Of a stretch of DNA of 14,879 nucleotides, positions 1 through 7,034 are shown one piece after another. This DNA comes from an uncultured Bacteroidales bacterium (GTDB taxonomy: Bacteria; Bacteroidota; Bacteroidia; Bacteroidales; Lentimicrobiaceae). Position 1 is the stretch's first letter. Each line of letters begins with the position of its first letter. The position numbers and the translations under genes are program-made. The DNA is taken from NCBI GenBank assembly GCA_937864935.1, contig CALMDN010000177.1:1-14879 (forward strand), in the 5' to 3' direction. The notes below the pieces were generated by a model that saw only the letters and a list, made by a program, of their open reading frames with translations, searched no databases and was not told the origin of the DNA.

Positions 1-567
1 CATCCAATCATCACTGTAGGGGCTGTACTCATGAACATCGAGGGTAACCTCAAAAAGGAACTGATCAAAAAAGGCATGAAGGGCTTTTGTTTCGGGCTCA
101 GTCAGAATCAGGTGATTCCGGTTCAGGTCGGCCTGGCTGGCATTCCGCCGCTGGTTGAGCTCCGAACCATCGGGATTCACCTGTGGAATGATGGCAATGT
201 CGAGGCGGCTGAGCAGGTAGTGGTTTTCGGGTCTGGTCAGCTCACGGATAAGCAGCAGGGCCGCCTCTTTCCCCGATTGTTCGTTGCCATGCTGCTGGGC
301 AAACATCAGCACCTTCACTTTCGTGGAATCCTTACCAAACTCACCGGACGAGAATGTCACCGCATGGATATTCCGTTTATTAACGCTTTGGCCGATAACT
401 GGCAGCTTTAGAAAGGGGGAGACTTTTTGCGTGTTCGAGAGAAAGGGCGCTATTTCGTTGTAAGCGGTAACCTTTGTAAAATCAATCGATTCGGAAGGGG
501 TTAAGGGTACCTGTGCGATAATGGCTGAAGGGATGGCCATGATTATAATGAGTAGTAAACGGTACAT
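1..567 (-). CDS. M14-family zinc carboxypeptidase, secreted (3' part cut by window edge)
   Basis: This reading frame runs leftward from an ATG at 567-565 and is still open at base 1, so about 189 N-terminal residues are visible. It starts with a signal peptide (MYRLLLIIIMAIPSAIIAQ), so the enzyme is exported. Metallocarboxypeptidase landmarks follow in order: a zinc-binding HxxE in AQQHGNEQSG (His93, Glu96), then NPDG, paired arginines and LNRN of the substrate-carboxylate pocket, then the third zinc ligand in DVHEY (His179). The catalytic Glu, normally near the end of the M14 domain, lies outside the window. M14 enzymes remove C-terminal residues from peptides. Whether this one carries a C-terminal type IX secretion signal cannot be seen. 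A promoter-like TACATTTG lies 36 bp upstream. The family call is firm; the substrate is unknown. Confidence 0.88.
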   Translation of the reverse strand, partial: MYRLLLIIIMAIPSAIIAQVPLTPSESIDFTKVTAYNEIAPFLSNTQKVSPFLKLPVIGQSVNKRNIHAVTFSSGEFGKDSTKVKVLMFAQQHGNEQSGKEAALLLIRELTRPENHYLLSRLDIAIIPQVNPDGSELNQRRNASQADLNRNHLILTEPETKALHAFFDQFLFEVTLDVHEYSPYSDDWM

Positions 568-602
568 ATTTTCCGGCTTTGTGGATTGGAACGCTGTATA
601 TG

Positions 603-610
603 CAAATGTA
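603..610 (-). promoter_or_regulatory. Bacteroidota -7 promoter box for the M14 carboxypeptidase
   Basis: Read on the minus strand this is TACATTTG, an exact match to the Bacteroidota -7 consensus TAnnTTTG. It would start transcription near 599 and give a leader of about 30 nt before the ATG at 567. I see no good TTG -33 element at the expected distance, so the call rests on one box and its position. Confidence 0.45.
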
Positions 611-716
611 AGGCAATGCAGCGGTTTTTCATGATTCTCACGTAAAAGATCTGTAAGGGCAATCCGGAGATCCATTCCGTTAAACTTAGTGGAATACTAT
701 CCTGATTGTTGCGACG

Positions 717-757
717 AAAAAAAAAGCAGGTTTCCCGCCTAACAGAGAGAAACCTGC
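717..757 (-). terminator. Intrinsic terminator downstream of folE
   Basis: On the minus strand GCAGGTTTC (757-749) and GAAACCTGC (734-726) form a perfect 9-bp stem with a 14-nt loop, followed at once by nine T residues (725-717). The gene's stop codon is at 779-781, about 21 nt before the stem. This is a classic Rho-independent terminator ending the pterin operon, and it separates it from the carboxypeptidase gene transcribed in the same direction. Confidence 0.9.
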
Positions 758-778
758 CCGATTGTGAAGTACCTGTAA

Positions 779-1441
779 TTAACCGTGAAGCCTTGATCCG
801 ATGAGGTGGATAAACTCGGCCCGGGTTTTATCAACCAGAAAGGCGCCGGTAAAGTCAGAGGTGGTGGTTACGGAATTCTGTTTCTGTATGCCCCTCATGC
901 TCATGCACATATGCTGGGCTTCTATGACCACGGCAACCCCAAGTGGTTTGAGGGTGTTCTGAATCACCTCTTTTATCTGTGTGGTAAGCCGTTCCTGAAC
1001 CTGAAGCCGGCGGGCAAAGGCATCCACAATGCGGGGGATTTTGCTCAATCCCACAATGTAGCCGTTGGGGATATAGGCCACATGGGCCCTGCCAAAAAAC
1101 GGAATCATGTGGTGCTCACACATCGAATAGACTTCGATGTCTTTTACCAGCACCATTTGCCGGTAATCTTCCTTAAACATGGCTGAACGAAGAATCTCCT
1201 CGGGTTTCAGATCGTAACCATGGGTCAGAAACTGCATGGCCTTTGCCACCCGTTCAGGCGTTTTTAAGAGGCCCTCGCGCTCAGGGTCTTCCCCGATCAG
1301 TTTAAGGATTTCATGGTAATGCTTTGCGAGTTTTCCAATGGTTTTCACATTGTATAAATCGCGTTTCTGATAGCCATCGGCCATATCATAATCATCCATC
1401 ATGTTTTCAATGATCATTTCTTTTACAATCTCGCTGCTCAT
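779..1441 (-). CDS. folE: GTP cyclohydrolase I (FolE, type IA)
   Basis: This 220-residue protein converts GTP to 7,8-dihydroneopterin triphosphate, the first step of folate, biopterin and queuosine precursor synthesis, in the cytoplasm. The FolE core spans roughly residues 35-218. Zinc ligands are visible in [10 protein letters not shown] (Cys108 and His111, with His110 as the catalytic histidine) and in [11 protein letters not shown] (catalytic His177, zinc Cys179). This pattern marks the zinc-dependent IA form, not the unrelated IB (FolE2) fold. [19 protein letters not shown] and [13 protein letters not shown] are also family signatures. Length is normal for the family. The first 34 residues are acidic, methionine-rich and poorly conserved, so one of the downstream Met codons could be the true start. 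It lies 18 bp downstream of the PTPS-like gene, consistent with co-transcription, and a strong terminator follows. Confidence 0.96.
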   Translation of the reverse strand: MSSEIVKEMIIENMMDDYDMADGYQKRDLYNVKTIGKLAKHYHEILKLIGEDPEREGLLKTPERVAKAMQFLTHGYDLKPEEILRSAMFKEDYRQMVLVKDIEVYSMCEHHMIPFFGRAHVAYIPNGYIVGLSKIPRIVDAFARRLQVQERLTTQIKEVIQNTLKPLGVAVVIEAQHMCMSMRGIQKQNSVTTTSDFTGAFLVDKTRAEFIHLIGSRLHG

Positions 1442-1459
1442 CGGTAAGATTTTTTAGAG

Positions 1460-1873
1460 TCAGGTACCAAAGTACTCAACAAAGTTTCTTTCTGTTTCGA
1501 ATAATTTAACACTGTGAAGTGTTGCTCCTGCAAAGGCTACCGGCCCCTCCAGCTGTTCCCATATAGCAATGGCGATATTCTCAGCCGATGCCAGCCTGCC
1601 CTGCATAAAGTCAACCTCCACATTGATGTTTTTGTGATCCAGTTTGTCTACCACCAGTTCGTTGATCAACCTGCTCAGCTCCTTCAGGTTGATGAGAAAT
1701 CCTGTTTCAGGATCCACCTCTCCCTTAACGGTTACAAAGAGCTCATAGTTGTGCCCATGCCAGTTGGGGTTCGAACATTTGCCAAATACCTCCAGGTTTT
1801 TCGCATCACTGTATTCGGGCCTGAAAAGCCGGTGTGCTGCATTAAAGTGTTCTTTACGGGTAATAAAAATCAT
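1460..1873 (-). CDS. 6-pyruvoyl-tetrahydropterin synthase / 6-carboxytetrahydropterin synthase (QueD) family enzyme
   Basis: This 137-residue protein belongs to the COG0720 family, which acts on the dihydroneopterin triphosphate made by FolE, encoded just downstream in the same operon. Zinc ligands are His14 (in HFNAAH), His39 and His41 (HGH); the catalytic triad is Cys33, Asp79 and His80. The active site reads CSNPNWHGH, that is Cys-x5-HGH. Bacterial QueD (E. coli) has Cys-x3-HGH; mammalian PTPS has the x5 spacing. Other stretches also resemble mammalian PTPS closely: HNYELFVTVKGEVDP, LDHKNIN, SAENIAIAIW and the pterin-binding Glu126 in LFETERN. It may therefore make 6-pyruvoyl-tetrahydropterin (biopterin route), not or not only the queuosine precursor. 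Automated annotation would probably call it queD. The family is certain; the product is open. Confidence 0.92.
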   Translation of the reverse strand: MIFITRKEHFNAAHRLFRPEYSDAKNLEVFGKCSNPNWHGHNYELFVTVKGEVDPETGFLINLKELSRLINELVVDKLDHKNINVEVDFMQGRLASAENIAIAIWEQLEGPVAFAGATLHSVKLFETERNFVEYFGT

Positions 1874-1890
1874 TGGTCACAATTTTGTCT

Positions 1891-1898
1891 CAAAGTTA
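1891..1898 (-). promoter_or_regulatory. Bacteroidota -7 promoter box for the pterin operon
   Basis: Minus-strand TAACTTTG matches TAnnTTTG exactly and sits 17 bp upstream of the PTPS-like start at 1873. The implied leader is only about 14 nt, short but plausible in this phylum. No clear -33 TTG is present at 19-22 bp. Confidence 0.4.
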
Positions 1899-2115
1899 AA
1901 AGTTTAAGCATCAGCAGTGTAAATTCTGTCCAACTTATTTGTTTAAAGATTTGAGTCTAAAATTAAACAGAAATTCTTTGAAATAGTTTGGAAAGTGGGC
2001 TTATATTTCATCAGATTTAGATGAAAAGGGCTAAATATCTTCCTAATAAACTAATTATAAACATAATAGACACTATCAGGAAAGGATGGTATCGATGTTG
2101 GGTGATGCAGGTTGA

Positions 2116-2493
2116 TCACTGTTTTAATTTCAGGAAAAACACGGCCTCAAAAGCGGTAAAAATGATGTACAGGACAAAGAAACTGATGATGAAGTTTACT
2201 GCATCAGCCTTGTTGGTAAAGGCATAGGCAACAATTACCATAAGATAAAGCAGCAGCCGGATGATGGAGTTTGCCATAAAGGCAGTAACAAAGCCCGAAG
2301 CAGAGGCCTGCATTTTTTTCTGAACAAAGTAGTAGGAGATCAGGGTGGAGGCGGTGAAGAAGATCAGCAGGTAGGGCAGGGCCGGACTGATGTAATGTGC
2401 AGGAATCGTGAACATGAGGGCAATGACTGCCAGGCCGGTAATGGTAGCGACGATAAGAAGCTGTTTGGTAAACACACTGAGTTTCTGATTCAC
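2116..2493 (-). CDS. Small four-helix membrane protein, AtpI-like (ATP synthase accessory position)
   Basis: This 125-residue hydrophobic protein has about four predicted membrane helices (roughly residues 9-29, 35-55, 66-88 and 96-118), a basic loop (QKKMQA) and a short basic tail. Size and topology match AtpI/UncI, which helps assemble the c-ring of F1Fo ATP synthase. It directly follows atpZ, and in many Bacteroidota a protein like this lies between atpZ and atpB. The start is GTG at 2493-2491, in a 4-bp GTGA overlap with the atpZ stop; no ATG fits that coupling. The oddity is that no atpB or other ATP synthase gene follows; the next gene downstream is the pterin operon. I recognise no diagnostic AtpI motif, so the functional link rests on topology and neighbourhood. 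Confidence 0.6.
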   Translation of the reverse strand: MNQKLSVFTKQLLIVATITGLAVIALMFTIPAHYISPALPYLLIFFTASTLISYYFVQKKMQASASGFVTAFMANSIIRLLLYLMVIVAYAFTNKADAVNFIISFFVLYIIFTAFEAVFFLKLKQ

Positions 2494-2732
2494 TTTTTGT
2501 TGTTTTTATTGTTTAGTTCTTTAACCATCAGCCACATAGATGCGAAAACTGCCAGTATGGAGATCACAATGGTAAAAACGGGAAATTGTGTTCTGAGGAG
2601 CTTATCGAGCTGATATCCCCCGAAGGATCCGGCCGCAATCAAGAGGCCCATCTGAAAGGCTACGGAAGAGTACCTTCCGTAGGATGACAATGGATTCTGT
2701 CCTTTCTTGCGGCCTGAATCGGATTCTGTCAT
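2490..2732 (-). CDS. atpZ: AtpZ/AtpI-family membrane protein
   Basis: This 80-residue protein has two membrane helices (about 23-41 and 51-70) joined by a short polar turn, with glycines in the first helix (LIAAGSFGGYQLDKLL) and a basic lysine/asparagine-rich tail. This is the pattern of AtpZ-type (F0F1-ATPase_gene1) proteins, encoded beside ATP synthase operons and implicated in assembly or in Mg2+/Ca2+ handling in other bacteria. It overlaps the bactofilin gene upstream by 4 bp (ATGA) and the AtpI-like gene downstream by 4 bp (GTGA), which implies translational coupling of all three. No ATP synthase structural gene is in the window. Family assignment is good; the role here is inferred. Confidence 0.8.
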   Translation of the reverse strand: MTESDSGRKKGQNPLSSYGRYSSVAFQMGLLIAAGSFGGYQLDKLLRTQFPVFTIVISILAVFASMWLMVKELNNKNNKK

Positions 2733-3097
2733 TCTTCGGTCTGATCGGGAGGGGTGTTGTCCATGCGGCAGGTGCCGGTAAACCGGGCTCCGGGCTCTAT
2801 GGCCAGCTTTCCTGTAAAGATCTCGCCGGTAACTTCAGCAGTAGCTTTGAAGGATAACAATTCCCTCACCCTGATGCTGCCGTTGACCCTGCCTTCAATG
2901 TCGGCATTCATGCACCGGATGTCGCCCTCCACCGACCCGGTTGAGCCAAGTATCACCTTGCCTCCGGCATTGATGGTGCCGTTCAGTACTCCATCAATAC
3001 GGATGTTGCCGTTCGATTGAATATCACCAGTAATTGAAGTGCCCGACTGAATGAGATTTGCCGATGGGGGAGGTTCAGGAATGGTATTTTTTGCCAT
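2729..3097 (-). CDS. Bactofilin family cytoskeletal protein
   Basis: This 122-residue protein has the bactofilin (DUF583) architecture: a proline-rich flexible N-terminus (EPPPSANLI, residues 8-16), then a right-handed beta-helix core (about 17-112) of repeated short strands with conserved glycines, such as SGTSITGDIQSNGNIRIDG, GSVEGDI, GRVNGSI and AEVTGEI. A short acidic tail follows. Bactofilins polymerise without nucleotide into filaments that scaffold envelope proteins, often peptidoglycan hydrolases, at the inner membrane. The gene lies 32 bp downstream of porW and overlaps atpZ by 4 bp. An M23 peptidase gene lies just beyond porW on the other strand, a partner type known for bactofilins elsewhere, but a partnership here is only suggested by proximity. 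Confidence 0.92.
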   Translation of the reverse strand: MAKNTIPEPPPSANLIQSGTSITGDIQSNGNIRIDGVLNGTINAGGKVILGSTGSVEGDIRCMNADIEGRVNGSIRVRELLSFKATAEVTGEIFTGKLAIEPGARFTGTCRMDNTPPDQTEE

Positions 3098-3129
3098 GTG
3101 TCCGGGGTTTTGATGATCGCCTTTTCGGT

Positions 3130-5805
3130 TTATTTTTTGATGTAATTTTTCTCAAAGAACTCAAGATATGCCCTTGTATTCTTTTCCTTGAAGAATATCG
3201 GGTAATTCTCCGATGAGATCAGAAACTGCTCATAGGTCCCTTCGCGCATACCCGAAAACACGTAAGTATCCGATTTCAGTCCGTTGAAATACCTCAGAGC
3301 CTTTTCGAGTTCATTAAAGCTGCTGATGGTAATCATCTGCCGGTTATTGTCGAGCAGCACGCTGTTCACCTGCAACCCTTCCACACTGTAATTTTTGGTG
3401 TTGAAGTCGGTGATCCTCACTTTGGTACCATATACATTCACCGCCGTGCCATCCACCACCAGGGCATAGAAATGGGTAGATGCCGGATTGAATTTGTACA
3501 TGGAAATGTCTGCCGGTTTGGGAGCGGCTTTGGTTGTGTCGTTTCCTGCCGTGGTCTGCGATGCCGGGGGTTGTGCTTCCTGACCGAGCAGTTTGCGGGC
3601 CAGGGGTACCACATCGCTCTTCGGGTATTGGGTGATGAGGCGTGTCAGGTCAACCTTCATGGAATCCGCATTTTCCGTTTTACCGCGGGCAACAGCTTTC
3701 AGGTAGGCGAAACGGGGCAGCAGGTTTTCGTCTTTGTAGTTTGCCAGAGCATCGTTACAATAAATGATGGTTGTGCGGAACTGTTTCCGCTCAAAAGCCA
3801 GGTAAGCTTCTTCGTAAAGGGTTTTTACCCTGTTGCGCTGCTCTTCAAGCTGAATCTTGTAGTTCGGGTCTTTGAGAATTCTGGCATAATCACTGTCAGG
3901 AAACCCGCGGATAATTTTCTCCTTGTAGGTTTCCATCTTCACGGAATCCCCCTGGTCGCGGTATGCCCTGTAGAGATGATAACTCGACTGCAGGACTGCA
4001 GAGTCTTCAGGAAAGCGGGTGATCAGTTCGGTGAAGGTTTCAATGGCCTTGGGTTTATCGAGCAGTTCTTCGAGGTAGATCATGCCGGCATTGAACAGGC
4101 CATCGGCAATCAGTACATTGCTGGCGGAAACTTTTTCGGGGGTCATGGGAAGGTTTTTCAGGTAGGTGTCGCGGCTCTTGTAATCCACACTTCCCTTGCC
4201 ATCTTTTTTATCTCCGCCAGTTGAGTCGGCCGGATTATCGCCGGGCAACTCCGAGAGTTCATCCATGGTCACCTGACGCTTGTTGCTCAACCGCCAGTTG
4301 TCTTCGAGCCTTCGCCTTCCCCACTTTCTCAGAAACTCAGAATACCCCATGCTGATGGCCGAAGGATTGTAAAAATACCACCCACCGCCCCCAATGGAGG
4401 CCATTCCTTTATCCTGATCCACAATCTGCCGCCCCTGAATTCCGACCCCGGCCATTTCTGCAAGCCGTTCTTCCTCTGCCCGCCTTTTTTCTTCCTCTTC
4501 TTTTTTGATAAACTCAGCTATCGCCTTGTCGATCACCTTATTGCGGTCAGCCTCCGACATGCCGGCCAATTGTTGCAGACTGTCCTGGACATGAACGGTC
4601 TGCAGAAACCCTACCAGGCGGGTAAGGATGTCTGTTTTGGCGTAAATCTTATCATAATCAGGAAAATCTTTCGGCAGAAACATGATGGTACTGTCGTAGT
4701 AAGCCTGAGCCTGACCGTAATCAGGCCTTTTGAAATAGATATCCGCAAGCCTCAGCGAGGAGACGGATTTCTGATAATCGTTGTTTACACTGCTGGCTAC
4801 CGATTTGCGGAGGTATTTTACACCCAGGGTATCATTTCTGTCTTTAAATGCAATGTCGGCAAGGGCGTAATAGATCTGGTCCTGAAAGTCTTTGTTTTTA
4901 ATGTCTTTCAGCATTTTTTCAAGTTCCTTGACAATCATCCTTTTATCGCCGCTGTTTGAGCTGTAGACCCTGGCCAGGTTGATGCGGGCATTGAAAGCCA
5001 TCTCGAAGGAAGCACTGCCCTTTACGACTTTTGTAAAGTACTCGCTGGCGCGTACATCCTTTTTCTCGAGCTGATAAATCTGGGCCAGGATGAAATTGAG
5101 TCGGGTCCGCAGTTTGGCGTTGCGGTTGAGCGGGATGGCTTTCTCAATAAACTGGCGGGCCTGACTGTATTTGCCCTGGGCGATCATCATATCGGCATAG
5201 GCAAGGGGCAATTCCTTTCTGACAATCCAGGGCAACTGCAGTTCTGGTTTCTCTGAAGTAACCTTATCGTACATCGCAACGGCCTTGTCGTATTGTTTCA
5301 GTTGCTTGAAGCAGCGTCCGGTCCACATTTCCGCCTCGTACTTCACGGGCTCTTCGCTGTATTGCTTGCTCACATACTCGAAAGCCCGCCGGGCTGCATT
5401 GTAATCCTGTTTGTAGAAGTTTGCTTTACCGATCAGCATGTAACTCTGTATAACCCATTTCACATGTTCCTTCTTGTCGAAGTACATGCTGTGCTTCTGA
5501 ATTACCTTCGAGGCCTTTTCAATGGCCCTGTCCATGTTGGGGTTGATTGTCTGGGCATTGTTCTGGGTTCCGAGGTTGTAGACCGGCAGCACGGTTGTAT
5601 AGTTATCGCGGGCATTTTTACGCAGTTCGGCAATGCCTTCTTTCAGGCTTTCATTGCCGTTCCAGTAGGCATTGTAGTGGGCTGTAACATTGTGAAATGC
5701 ACGGCGGGTAAATGTGTTTTTGCGGGTAGAACAGGCAGAGATAACAAGCATCAGTGCCAGACCCGATAAAAAAAACCTGCGATGGGTTATAAATTTTGTA
5801 GTCAA
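3130..5805 (-). CDS. porW: Type IX secretion system TPR lipoprotein PorW/SprE
   Basis: This 891-residue protein begins with a lipoprotein signal whose lipobox is VISAC (Cys25), so it should be lipid-anchored in the envelope. TARRAFHN-like sequence after the cysteine (TRRAFHNVTAHYNAYWNGNESLKEG) is characteristic of PorW/SprE. Tetratricopeptide-like helical repeats follow across most of the chain (for example NFYKQDYNAARRAFEYVSKQ and KQYDKAVAMYDKV, about residues 120-410). Then comes a highly charged segment near 430-455 (KKEEEEKRRAEEER), further TPR-like repeats near 560-720, a proline/threonine-rich linker and a conserved C-terminal domain. PorW/SprE is required for type IX secretion and gliding, and is proposed to link the GldK/N ring to the outer-membrane translocon. 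Length matches the family (about 850-900). It is the first gene of an operon with bactofilin and atpZ; porP, gldK and gldL lie at the other end of the window. Confidence 0.92.
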   Translation of the reverse strand: MTTKFITHRRFFLSGLALMLVISACSTRKNTFTRRAFHNVTAHYNAYWNGNESLKEGIAELRKNARDNYTTVLPVYNLGTQNNAQTINPNMDRAIEKASKVIQKHSMYFDKKEHVKWVIQSYMLIGKANFYKQDYNAARRAFEYVSKQYSEEPVKYEAEMWTGRCFKQLKQYDKAVAMYDKVTSEKPELQLPWIVRKELPLAYADMMIAQGKYSQARQFIEKAIPLNRNAKLRTRLNFILAQIYQLEKKDVRASEYFTKVVKGSASFEMAFNARINLARVYSSNSGDKRMIVKELEKMLKDIKNKDFQDQIYYALADIAFKDRNDTLGVKYLRKSVASSVNNDYQKSVSSLRLADIYFKRPDYGQAQAYYDSTIMFLPKDFPDYDKIYAKTDILTRLVGFLQTVHVQDSLQQLAGMSEADRNKVIDKAIAEFIKKEEEEKRRAEEERLAEMAGVGIQGRQIVDQDKGMASIGGGGWYFYNPSAISMGYSEFLRKWGRRRLEDNWRLSNKRQVTMDELSELPGDNPADSTGGDKKDGKGSVDYKSRDTYLKNLPMTPEKVSASNVLIADGLFNAGMIYLEELLDKPKAIETFTELITRFPEDSAVLQSSYHLYRAYRDQGDSVKMETYKEKIIRGFPDSDYARILKDPNYKIQLEEQRNRVKTLYEEAYLAFERKQFRTTIIYCNDALANYKDENLLPRFAYLKAVARGKTENADSMKVDLTRLITQYPKSDVVPLARKLLGQEAQPPASQTTAGNDTTKAAPKPADISMYKFNPASTHFYALVVDGTAVNVYGTKVRITDFNTKNYSVEGLQVNSVLLDNNRQMITISSFNELEKALRYFNGLKSDTYVFSGMREGTYEQFLISSENYPIFFKEKNTRAYLEFFEKNYIKK

Positions 5806-6110
5806 GTAAATGCGGATTTACAGTTTCATTAAATAACTGACAATTTGCAAAAATATTTTATTTTTTTGAATCGGGCAGATTATACCGCATTATATAAGGC
5901 AGAATCCGGGGAAAGCTTCTTGTCGGAAACAATTGCCTGTTGAAAACGGGCCTTCCGGTGAATGTTAAATTTCGGTAAAGCATCGGTGAACTTCTTCATG
6001 GTGAGCTCTGCCGGTGCTGATCACCGAAAAGTGCCAATAAAACATAAAATCAGGCCCAGACACTTTTTTTTCCGATATTTGCTGACCAATCTAACCATTG
6101 CATTCCTGCC
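5806..6110. other. Divergent intergenic region between porW and the M23 peptidase gene
   Basis: These 305 bases separate two divergently transcribed genes and contain no convincing ORF. The left part is A/T-rich and carries the porW -7 box. The right part has a small inverted repeat (CGGTG at 6012-6016, CACCG at 6022-6026) without a T-run, and a one-mismatch -7 word (GATATTTG, 6073-6080) about 30 bp before the M23 start. I see no convincing operator or RNA gene. Confidence 0.5.
5848..5855 (-). promoter_or_regulatory. Bacteroidota -7 promoter box for the porW operon
   Basis: Minus-strand TATTTTTG is an exact TAnnTTTG match, followed by CA as is common in this phylum. It predicts transcription from about 5844 and a leader near 39 nt before the porW ATG at 5805. 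The sequence upstream is A/T-rich, without an obvious TTG at -33. Confidence 0.5.
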
Positions 6111-7019
6111 ATGTCATCCCGAAAAGTTAAAGCTGATCCCACTGAAGAGCCAAAGGTTCGCTGGTATCAGAAACTCAGGGATAAATACCGCCTTGTTATT
6201 CTTGACGAGGATACTTTTGAAGAAAAGTTGTCCTTCAGGCTTTCGAGACTGAATGTATTTGTGATTACCGGCATGCTGGCCATCATACTGGTATTTCTTA
6301 CGAGTTATCTGATCGCCTTTACACCTTTGAGGGAGTACATTCCGGGTTATAAAGATACAAACATTCAGAAGGAACTTTACGAATTGCAGCTGAAAGCCGA
6401 TTCCATTGAAGCAGCGGTTAAGGACAAGGACCTTTTTATCATGAATATGAAACGGGTGATTTCGGGTGAAGAGCCAGAGAATGTTTCGGCCAGCCCGGTA
6501 AAGTCTGACTCCGCGGCCCGGTCGAAGTATGCCGGAATACGCAACACCCGTGGCAGGGAAGATTCGCTGCTCCGCGCAGAGGTTGAAAACCAGAGCCGGT
6601 ACAACCTTCGTCCGGGCCAGAAAGCAACTCCCCACAGCCCGTCGTTAAGCAAGCTCAGTTTCTTTACACCCCTCAAGGGTGTGATCACCAACCGTTTCAA
6701 CCCCTCAAGGCAGCATTTCGGACTCGATGTGGTTTCTGCCCGAAATGAAGCGATCAAGGCGGCCTATGACGGCACGGTAATTTTCTCTGAATGGACTGCT
6801 GAAACCGGATATGTGATCGCTGTACAACACATTGACAATGTGGTTACGGTGTACAAACACAACTCGGTATTGCTCCGCAAACAGGGAGCATACGTAAAGG
6901 CAGGTGAAAGCATTGCCATCATTGGTGAATCGGGCGAATTGTCGACCGGTCCCCACCTGCACTTCGAGCTTTGGATCAACGGAAGGGCTGTTGATCCTGA
7001 ACAATACATCTCGTTCTGA
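6111..7019 (+). CDS. Membrane-anchored M23 family metallopeptidase (LytM domain)
   Basis: This 302-residue protein starts at an ATG and has a cytoplasmic N-terminus, one membrane helix (about 48-70), a short predicted coiled coil (about 84-115), a low-complexity linker, and a C-terminal LytM/M23 domain (about 185-300). All active-site residues are present: zinc ligands His202 and Asp206 in HFGLD and His284 in HLH, with catalytic His250 (VYKH) and His282. It should therefore be an active Gly-Gly or DD-type endopeptidase acting on peptidoglycan cross-links in the periplasm, unlike EnvC-type homologues that have lost zinc ligands. The N-terminal sequence YRLVILDEDTFEEKLSFRLSRLNVF matches a Bacteroidota-typical subfamily. 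It is the first gene of a cluster with dxr and rseP; its stop is only 15 bp before dxr. Confidence 0.92.
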   Translation: MSSRKVKADPTEEPKVRWYQKLRDKYRLVILDEDTFEEKLSFRLSRLNVFVITGMLAIILVFLTSYLIAFTPLREYIPGYKDTNIQKELYELQLKADSIEAAVKDKDLFIMNMKRVISGEEPENVSASPVKSDSAARSKYAGIRNTRGREDSLLRAEVENQSRYNLRPGQKATPHSPSLSKLSFFTPLKGVITNRFNPSRQHFGLDVVSARNEAIKAAYDGTVIFSEWTAETGYVIAVQHIDNVVTVYKHNSVLLRKQGAYVKAGESIAIIGESGELSTGPHLHFELWINGRAVDPEQYISF

Positions 7020-7034
7020 CCTAACTGTAGAAAC

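Noticed and set aside
31..411. 126-residue plus-strand open frame at the left edge
   Set aside because: It is antisense to the M14 carboxypeptidase frame, whose signal peptide, HxxE, NPDG and DVHEY motifs are all in register on the minus strand.
2006..2026. 7-bp inverted repeat TTTCATC/GATGAAA downstream of the AtpI-like gene
   Set aside because: The stem is A/T-rich with no T-run in the minus-strand direction, so it is not a credible intrinsic terminator.
2021..2227. 68-residue plus-strand open frame
   Set aside because: Its second half is antisense to the AtpI-like gene, it has no recognisable motif, and no promoter box precedes it.
3472..4224. 250-residue plus-strand open frame
   Set aside because: It is fully antisense to porW, cysteine- and valine-rich without family motifs, and the minus-strand frame is a clear PorW/SprE protein.
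6012..6026. 5-bp hairpin CGGTG/CACCG in the porW-M23 gap
   Set aside because: It is short, lacks a T-run and lies upstream of divergent genes where no terminator is expected; it may be chance.
6073..6080. Candidate -7 box GATATTTG for the M23 gene
   Set aside because: It mismatches the consensus at the first base and has no -33 partner; kept only as a note in the intergenic entry.
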